64,000 nt of DNA from Falsiroseomonas sp051433165 (lineage in GTDB: Bacteria; Pseudomonadota; Alphaproteobacteria; Acetobacterales; Acetobacteraceae). Shown here piece by piece: positions 59,659 through 64,000 of the stretch. The notes under the pieces are model-generated. The model was given only the letters and a program-made list of their open reading frames with translations. It ran no database searches and was not told the DNA's origin. The stretch lies in contig NZ_JBHMFS010000016.1 in NCBI RefSeq assembly GCF_051433165.1, positions 78,798 through 142,797 on the forward strand, given 5' to 3'. A program made the position numbers and the translations under genes. How positions within the stretch are numbered: position 1 is the first letter of the stretch; every line of letters begins with the position of its first letter.

Positions 59659-59886
59659 ATGGAAATCGTGCTTGCTGCGAAGGCGATCGGTGCCGGCATC
59701 GCTGTCCTCGCCCTGTTCGGCGTCGGCCTGGCGCTTGGCAACATCTTCTCCACGCTGATCTCCTCCGTGGCCCGCAACCCGGCGGCGCGTGACGTGGTGT
59801 TCCCGATCGGCATCCTGGGCTTCGCCCTGACGGAAGCCGTGGCGCTGTTCGCACTGCTGATCGCCTTCCTGATCCTGTTCGCCTGA
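59659..59886 (+). CDS. atpE: ATP synthase F0 subunit c
   Basis: The 75-residue proteolipid that forms the c-ring. Two helices are joined by a polar loop (SSVARNPAARD). The proton-carrying glutamate lies in helix 2 (GFALTEAVALFALLIAFLILF). It lies between atpB and atpF' and is followed by a stable hairpin (59893-59910). Confidence 0.95.
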   Translation: MEIVLAAKAIGAGIAVLALFGVGLALGNIFSTLISSVARNPAARDVVFPIGILGFALTEAVALFALLIAFLILFA

Positions 59887-59892
59887 GGTCCG

Positions 59893-59910
59893 GGCCGGCT
59901 CGCGCCGGCC
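59893..59910 (+). other. Hairpin after atpE
   Basis: GGCCGGC, loop TCGC, GCCGGCC is a perfect 7-bp stem seven bases after the atpE stop codon. There is no T run, so the operon continues. It may stabilise the atpE part of the message and help over-produce the c subunit. Confidence 0.6.
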
Positions 59911-59978
59911 AGGTTCTGCGATAGGGCGCGCCGCCCGCTGGGGGCTGGCGCGCATCAGGGACGTTGACGGGGAACACC

Positions 59979-60479
59979 ATGCCGCAGCTCGATTTCGGCA
60001 ACCCGCTGATGATCGCCCAGATCGTCTGGTTGCTGATCATCTTCGGAGTCCTCTACTACGTGCTCGCCACCTACGCGCTGCCGCGCGTGGAGGCGGTGCT
60101 GGAGGATCGCCGGCGCCGGATCGAGGGGGACCTCGAGGCCGCGCAGGCTGCGAAGGCGGAAGCCGATGCGGCCATCACGGCCCATCGCGAGGCCACCAGC
60201 AAGGCGCGGGCGGAAGCCCAGGCGGCGATCGCCGCCGCCATGCAGTCGGCCCAGCTTGAAGCCACGCAGCGTTCCGAGGCGCTGGCCGCGCGCTTGGCTG
60301 ACCAGATCAACGCCGCCGAGGCGCGGATCACCGCGGCGCGCGATACCGCCATGGGCGCGCTGCGGCAGGTCTCCACGGAGACAACGGAGGCGCTGCTGCA
60401 TCGCCTGACCGGTCAATCCGAGCAGGCCGCCGTGGGCCCCGCCGTCGATCGCGCCCTCGCCGCCCGCGGCCTGGGCTGA
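59979..60479 (+). CDS. ATP synthase F0 subunit b'
   Basis: One of two divergent b-type stalk subunits, 166 residues. A single N-terminal membrane helix (LMIAQIVWLLIIFGVLYYVLA) is followed by a long charged helix (residues about 40-140) that forms the peripheral stalk with b. The ATG at 59979 is preceded by ACGGGGAAC; a TTG at 59964 is also open but less likely. The presence of both b' and b is a feature of alphaproteobacteria and phototrophs. Confidence 0.9.
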   Translation: MPQLDFGNPLMIAQIVWLLIIFGVLYYVLATYALPRVEAVLEDRRRRIEGDLEAAQAAKAEADAAITAHREATSKARAEAQAAIAAAMQSAQLEATQRSEALAARLADQINAAEARITAARDTAMGALRQVSTETTEALLHRLTGQSEQAAVGPAVDRALAARGLG

Positions 60480-60490
60480 GGAGCGCCGCC

Positions 60491-61000
60491 ATGTCCTACG
60501 GTTACGCATATTTCTGGCAGGACCCGAAGTTTTGGGTCGCCATGTCCTTCGTGCTGTTTGTGCTGCTGTTCGGCAAGCTGGCATGGAGCCGGATCACCGG
60601 CATGCTGGACGCCCGCGGCGCCCGCATCGAAACCGAACTGGCCCAGGCCGCGCGCCTGCGCGTCGAGGCGGAGGCGATGCGCAAGCAGGCCGAGGCCGAC
60701 CGCGCCGCCGCGCTGGCGGAGGCCGAGGACATGATCGCCCGCGCCCGCGTCGAGGCCGGCCGCGTGGCCGAGGCCGCGGCGCTGGAAGCCGAGCAATCGG
60801 CGAAGCGGCGTGAACGCATGGCGCTGGACCGCATCGCCGCTGCCGAGGCCGGCGCCCTGGCCGCGGTGCGCAACGCCGCCGCCGACGTTGCTGCCACCGC
60901 GGCGCGCGAAGTTCTTGCGCAGACCATGAGCGCCGAGAAGGATGCGGTGCTGATCGACCGTGCGGTGGCCGATCTTCCTCGCGCGCTCCGCGCGGCCTAA
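60491..61000 (+). CDS. atpF: ATP synthase F0 subunit b
   Basis: The second stalk subunit, 169 residues. One N-terminal membrane helix (WVAMSFVLFVLLFGKLAW) is followed by a long charged helix rich in Ala, Glu and Arg. GAGGAG overlaps the b' stop codon, so the two genes are coupled. It is the last gene of the F0 operon; the F1 genes lie elsewhere. A terminator follows. Confidence 0.92.
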   Translation: MSYGYAYFWQDPKFWVAMSFVLFVLLFGKLAWSRITGMLDARGARIETELAQAARLRVEAEAMRKQAEADRAAALAEAEDMIARARVEAGRVAEAAALEAEQSAKRRERMALDRIAAAEAGALAAVRNAAADVAATAAREVLAQTMSAEKDAVLIDRAVADLPRALRAA

Positions 61001-61054
61001 AATAAGGCGCGCTCCGCGCAGCCTGAACGCAGAGCTTCAGCCTGAGACTTTCAG

Positions 61055-61080
61055 CGGGGATCCTTCGGGGTCCCCGTTTT
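61055..61080 (+). terminator. Rho-independent terminator of the atp operon
   Basis: CGGGGATCC, loop TTCG, GGGTCCCCG followed by TTTT is a 9-bp stem with one G-T pair and a stable TTCG loop, 54 bases after the atpF stop. It has the best terminator shape in the window. Confidence 0.88.
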
Positions 61081-61134
61081 GCTTTTCGGTCGTTCACCCT
61101 TAGTCTGCGCGCACGGATTCCTCAGGAGATCTTC

Positions 61135-62718
61135 GTGCGCCGACATATTCTGGCTGCCGCCTTGTTTGCGGGCACCGCGCTGTCCATGCCTGTCACCGCC
61201 CAGGCCAATCTCTTCCGCTGGGCAAATGACGGCGACGTCAATTCGATGGACCCCTACGCCCGGCAGGAAACCTTCCTGCTGATGTTCAACGGCAACATCT
61301 ATGAGCCACTGGTGCGGCGGAATCGCCAGTTGCAGGTCGAGGCCGCATTGGCCGAGCGCTGGGAACAGCCGAGCCCGACCGTCTGGCGCTTCCACCTGCG
61401 CCGCGGCGTGACCTTCGAGGATGGCACGCCCTTCACCGCGCAAGACGTCGTCTTCTCCTACACCCGCGCCAAGGCGCAGGGCAGCAATGTGGGCGGCAGC
61501 CTGGCCAGCGTGAAGGAAGCGCGCGCCATCGACAGCCACACGCTGGAGATCGAGACGACGGCGCCGAACCCGATCTTCCTGGAGGAGATCACCGGCATCG
61601 GCATCATGTCCCAGCGCTGGGCAGAGGCGAACAACGCCACCCGCAGCGCCGACCTGACCAGCGGCGCCGAGAATTTCGCGACGCGCAACGCCATGGGCAC
61701 CGGACCCTTCCGCCTGGTGAGCCGGGAGCCGGATCGCCGCACCGTCCTCGCGCCCAATCCCGGCTGGTGGGACCGGCCGGAGCACAACCTGACCCGGGTC
61801 GAGTTCAACGTCATCGCCAATGACGCGACGCGCGTTGCCGCCCTGCTCTCGGGCGAGGTGGACATGGTCTACACCGTGCCGCCGCAGGACACGCAGCGCC
61901 TGTCGCGCACCAGCGGCATCACCATCCACCAGCAGGCGGAACTGCGGACCATCTATTTCGGCTTCGACCAGAGCCGGGATGAGCTGCTGAAGTCGGATGT
62001 GCGCGGCCGCAACCCGTTCCAGGATGTGCGGGTGCGCCGGGCCTTCAACCACGCGATCGACCGCGCCAGCATCGTCCGCACCGTCATGCGCGGCCAGGGC
62101 CGCGCCACCGGGCTGATGATCGGCCCGGGCGTGAACGGCCACACGGATGCCCGCGACCAGATCCCGGAATACAACCCGGACCTCGCCCGTCGCCTGCTGA
62201 CCGAAGCCGGCTACCCGAACGGTTTCGGCGTGACGCTGGACTGCCCGAACGACCGCTATGTGAATGACGAGGCGATCTGCACCGCGGCGGTTTCCATGCT
62301 GGCCCGCATCGGCGTGCGCGTCACGCTGAACGCGCAGACCCGCGCCCGCTACTTCGCCGAGATCCTGGGCCCGCGCTACAACACCAGCTTCTACATGCTG
62401 GGCTGGACCCCCAACACCTATGACGCGCACAACGCCTTCTTCAACCTGATGGCGTCGCGCCAGGGCAACCGCGGCATGTTCAATGTCGGCGGCTTCAACA
62501 ATGCCCGCTTCGATGAGCTGGTCGGCCTGATGGCGACGGAAACCGATACCGCCAAGCGCGCCGGCATGATCGAGGAGGCGATGCGCATCCACACGGACCA
62601 GGCCGGCCATGTGCCGCTGCACCAGCAGACGGTGATCTGGGCGGCGCGCAGCAACATCCAGCTGCAACAGCTGGCTGACAACTGGTTCCCGATGCGCTTC
62701 GTGCGCGTCGGCAACTAA
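61135..62718 (+). CDS. Peptide/nickel-type ABC transporter substrate-binding protein
   Basis: A family 5 solute-binding protein of 527 residues (SBP_bac_5). The leader is MRRHILAAALFAGTALSMPVTAQA. Family stretches include NGNIYEPLVRRNRQLQVEAALAERWEQ, VWRFHLRRGVTFEDGTPFTAQDVVFSY, and the later VRRAFNHAIDRASIV. The start is a GTG at 61135 with AGGAG before it. It has no permease or ATPase next to it, so it is an orphan binding protein for peptides, nickel, opines or other oligomers. Confidence 0.87.
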   Translation: MRRHILAAALFAGTALSMPVTAQANLFRWANDGDVNSMDPYARQETFLLMFNGNIYEPLVRRNRQLQVEAALAERWEQPSPTVWRFHLRRGVTFEDGTPFTAQDVVFSYTRAKAQGSNVGGSLASVKEARAIDSHTLEIETTAPNPIFLEEITGIGIMSQRWAEANNATRSADLTSGAENFATRNAMGTGPFRLVSREPDRRTVLAPNPGWWDRPEHNLTRVEFNVIANDATRVAALLSGEVDMVYTVPPQDTQRLSRTSGITIHQQAELRTIYFGFDQSRDELLKSDVRGRNPFQDVRVRRAFNHAIDRASIVRTVMRGQGRATGLMIGPGVNGHTDARDQIPEYNPDLARRLLTEAGYPNGFGVTLDCPNDRYVNDEAICTAAVSMLARIGVRVTLNAQTRARYFAEILGPRYNTSFYMLGWTPNTYDAHNAFFNLMASRQGNRGMFNVGGFNNARFDELVGLMATETDTAKRAGMIEEAMRIHTDQAGHVPLHQQTVIWAARSNIQLQQLADNWFPMRFVRVGN

Positions 62719-62725
62719 GCCTGGG

Positions 62726-62752
62726 GGGGGCGCCGGGAGTCGGCGCCCCCTT
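62726..62752 (+). terminator. Terminator-like hairpin after the binding-protein gene
   Basis: GGGGGCGCCG, loop GGAGT, CGGCGCCCCC is a perfect 10-bp stem eight bases after the stop codon, followed by TT. The T tract is short, but the stem is very stable. Confidence 0.7.
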
Positions 62753-62836
62753 CCCACTAAGGCAGTGAACCTTACCTTTTATGCCTGGGACGCATGGGTG
62801 CATTGTTAGCTTTGGTGGCTCCCGGGCGCATGGCTG

Positions 62837-62865
62837 TTGCGATAGCATCCGCCCACACGCAATAA
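62837..62865 (+). promoter_or_regulatory. Weak promoter candidate for the aminotransferase gene
   Basis: TTGCGA (62837-62842), a 17-base gap and CAATAA (62860-62865) form a loose sigma-70 pair 22 bases before the ATG. The area is locally AT-rich. A leader or attenuator structure is not evident. Confidence 0.3.
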
Positions 62866-62886
62866 AAACCGAGAGCGACAGACGCC

Positions 62887-63978
62887 ATGACCCAACCGGC
62901 CCGCTTCCCCACCACCCTGACCCGCGACCCGAAGCCGCGCCAGGCGGATGCTGCGCTCGCCTTCGGCAAGACCTTCACCGACCACATGTTCCTGATGGAT
63001 TATGTGGAGGGGAAGGGCTGGCACGACCCGCGGATCGTCCCCTACGGCCCGCTCAGCATGGACCCGGCCACCACGGTGCTGCACTACGCCCAGGCGGTGT
63101 TCGACGGGCTGAAGGCGTATCGCGGCGCCGATGGCACCATCCGGCTGTTCCGCGCCCAGCGCCATGCCGAACGCCTCGGCAAATCCTGCGCCGGTCTCTG
63201 CATCCCGCCGATCCCGGCGGACCTCGTGCGGCAGAGCTTCGAGGCGATCGTCGGCGTGGACCATGACTGGGTGCCGCGGACGGAGGGCACGTCGCTGTAT
63301 ATCCGCCCGACCGTCATCGCGACCGATGTGATGCTCGGCGTGCACCCGTCCCACAGCTACACCTATTTCGTCATCTGCTCGCCGGTCGGCGCCTACTACA
63401 AGGAGGGCGTGAAGCCGGTGCGGATCCTGGCGACGGATACGCATGTGCGCGCGGTGCAGGGTGGCCTCGGCGAATCCAAGGCCGCCGCCAACTACGCGGC
63501 CTCGCTGTCCGCGCAGCAGGAGGCGGAGCGCCAGGGCTTCACCCAGGTGCTGTGGCTGGATGGCGTGGAGCGCCGCTGGATCGACGAGGTCGGCACCATG
63601 AACATCATGATGAAGATCGGCGACGAGGTGGTGACCCCGCCGCTGGCCGGCACCATCCTGGATGGCGTGACCCGCAATTCCATCCTGACCCTGCTGCGCG
63701 ACTGGGGCCACACTGTCTCCGAACGCCGCATCAGCATCGAGGAGGTGATGCAGGCCGGGCGGGAGGGCAAGCTGACCGAGATGTGGGGCACCGGCACCGC
63801 CGCCGTGGTCTCCCCGGTCGGTGAGCTCGGCTACAAGGGCGACCGGATCAGCATCGGCAATGGCAGCACCGGCAATCTGACGCAGAAGCTGTATGACAGC
63901 ATCATCGGCATCCAGTACGGCCGCCTGGCGGATGCGCATGGCTGGATGAGCACTGTGCCGCTGCCCGTCGAGGCGTGA
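62887..63978 (+). CDS. ilvE: Branched-chain amino-acid aminotransferase
   Basis: A PLP-dependent transaminase that makes leucine, isoleucine and valine from their 2-oxo acids with glutamate. The 363 residues are of the longer (eukaryote-like, class IV) type. The PLP lysine is in GLGESKAAANYAAS at about residue 198. Other hallmarks are HYAQAVFDGLKAYRG near the start, LWLDGVERRWIDEVGTMNIM, and TEMWGTGTAAVVSPVG. It is a single gene read toward the window end. Confidence 0.93.
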   Translation: MTQPARFPTTLTRDPKPRQADAALAFGKTFTDHMFLMDYVEGKGWHDPRIVPYGPLSMDPATTVLHYAQAVFDGLKAYRGADGTIRLFRAQRHAERLGKSCAGLCIPPIPADLVRQSFEAIVGVDHDWVPRTEGTSLYIRPTVIATDVMLGVHPSHSYTYFVICSPVGAYYKEGVKPVRILATDTHVRAVQGGLGESKAAANYAASLSAQQEAERQGFTQVLWLDGVERRWIDEVGTMNIMMKIGDEVVTPPLAGTILDGVTRNSILTLLRDWGHTVSERRISIEEVMQAGREGKLTEMWGTGTAAVVSPVGELGYKGDRISIGNGSTGNLTQKLYDSIIGIQYGRLADAHGWMSTVPLPVEA

Positions 63979-64000
63979 CCCGCGGGGGGCGAGGGGATGC

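Noticed and set aside
1..64000. tRNA, rRNA, CRISPR, insertion sequences or prophage
   Set aside because: I looked through the gaps on both strands and saw no cloverleaf-like sequence, no spaced direct-repeat array and no transposase or integrase gene. A tRNA or CRISPR finder run would be decisive.

Overview
The window is GC-rich (roughly 70 percent by eye), densely coded bacterial DNA. It reads as an alphaproteobacterial chromosome. The signs are a CcrM-type GANTC methyltransferase next to rnhB, an atpI-B-E-F'-F F0 operon with both b' and b subunits and no F1 genes, a mutY / dciA / dsbA / smc block, and a general L-amino-acid (aapJQMP) transporter. The codon usage, a Bug-type solute receptor, a PadR-controlled efflux cassette and TIGR04283/TIGR04282 glycosyltransferases fit Acetobacteraceae (Roseomonas-like), but that family-level placement is inference. 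I see no rRNA, tRNA, insertion sequence, prophage or CRISPR array. Most genes look like vertically inherited core or transport functions.

Layout. 1-6.1 kb: the 3' part of phosphoglucomutase, then aapJQMP behind a near-perfect sigma-54 promoter, then a chorismate mutase. 6.2-10.9 kb: an isocitrate-lyase/PEP-mutase family enzyme, a divergent isochorismatase-family hydrolase, and a tightly overlapping padR - flavoprotein - MFS cassette whose regulator and enzyme carry vicinal cysteine pairs. 10.9-20 kb: a four-gene RND efflux operon (outer-membrane factor, fusion protein, two RND pumps). 20-24.4 kb: a 1353-residue RTX-type secreted 5'-nucleotidase-like protein behind a possible Pho box. 24.4-28.1 kb: a D-lactate dehydrogenase and a divergent lactate permease around a possible FNR box, then pfkB. 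28.2-31 kb: a thioesterase, a small DUF6522-like gene and a motB-motA pair in reversed order. 31-33.2 kb: a threonine-dehydratase-like enzyme and a DauA-like D-amino-acid dehydrogenase. 33.3-39.2 kb: a sugar-type ABC importer with an Ldh2-family dehydrogenase, and a tiny membrane protein. 39.2-52.2 kb: radical SAM protein, a glycosyltransferase pair with a methyltransferase, cupin, rnhB, ccrM, bioY, mutY, dciA, dsbA and a long smc. 52.3-58.2 kb: a COG3915-like secreted protein with a GGDEF-EAL protein, a Bug receptor and an ABC exporter. 58.4-64 kb: the F0 ATP synthase operon, a peptide-type binding protein and ilvE.

How the genes work together. Uptake dominates: amino acids (Aap), lactate, a sugar or sugar acid, carboxylates (Bug), peptides and biotin. 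Amino- and keto-acid enzymes sit nearby (DauA-like dehydrogenase, dehydratase, branched-chain aminotransferase, chorismate mutase). Several control sites can be read directly: sigma-54 -24/-12 elements before aapJ, an FNR-like palindrome between the two lactate genes, a Pho-box-like element before the nucleotidase, a CtrA-like element before motB, and two GANTC sites before ccrM. A recurring feature is a strong hairpin directly after genes whose product is needed in excess of its operon partners (aapJ, the sugar-binding protein, atpE), as expected of segmental mRNA-stability elements.

The most unusual unit is the padR - flavoprotein - MFS cassette at 7.9-10.9 kb. I interpret it as a thiol-based, possibly metalloid-responsive, detoxification and export module. 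None of the site predictions has been tested; they rest on reading the sequence by eye.
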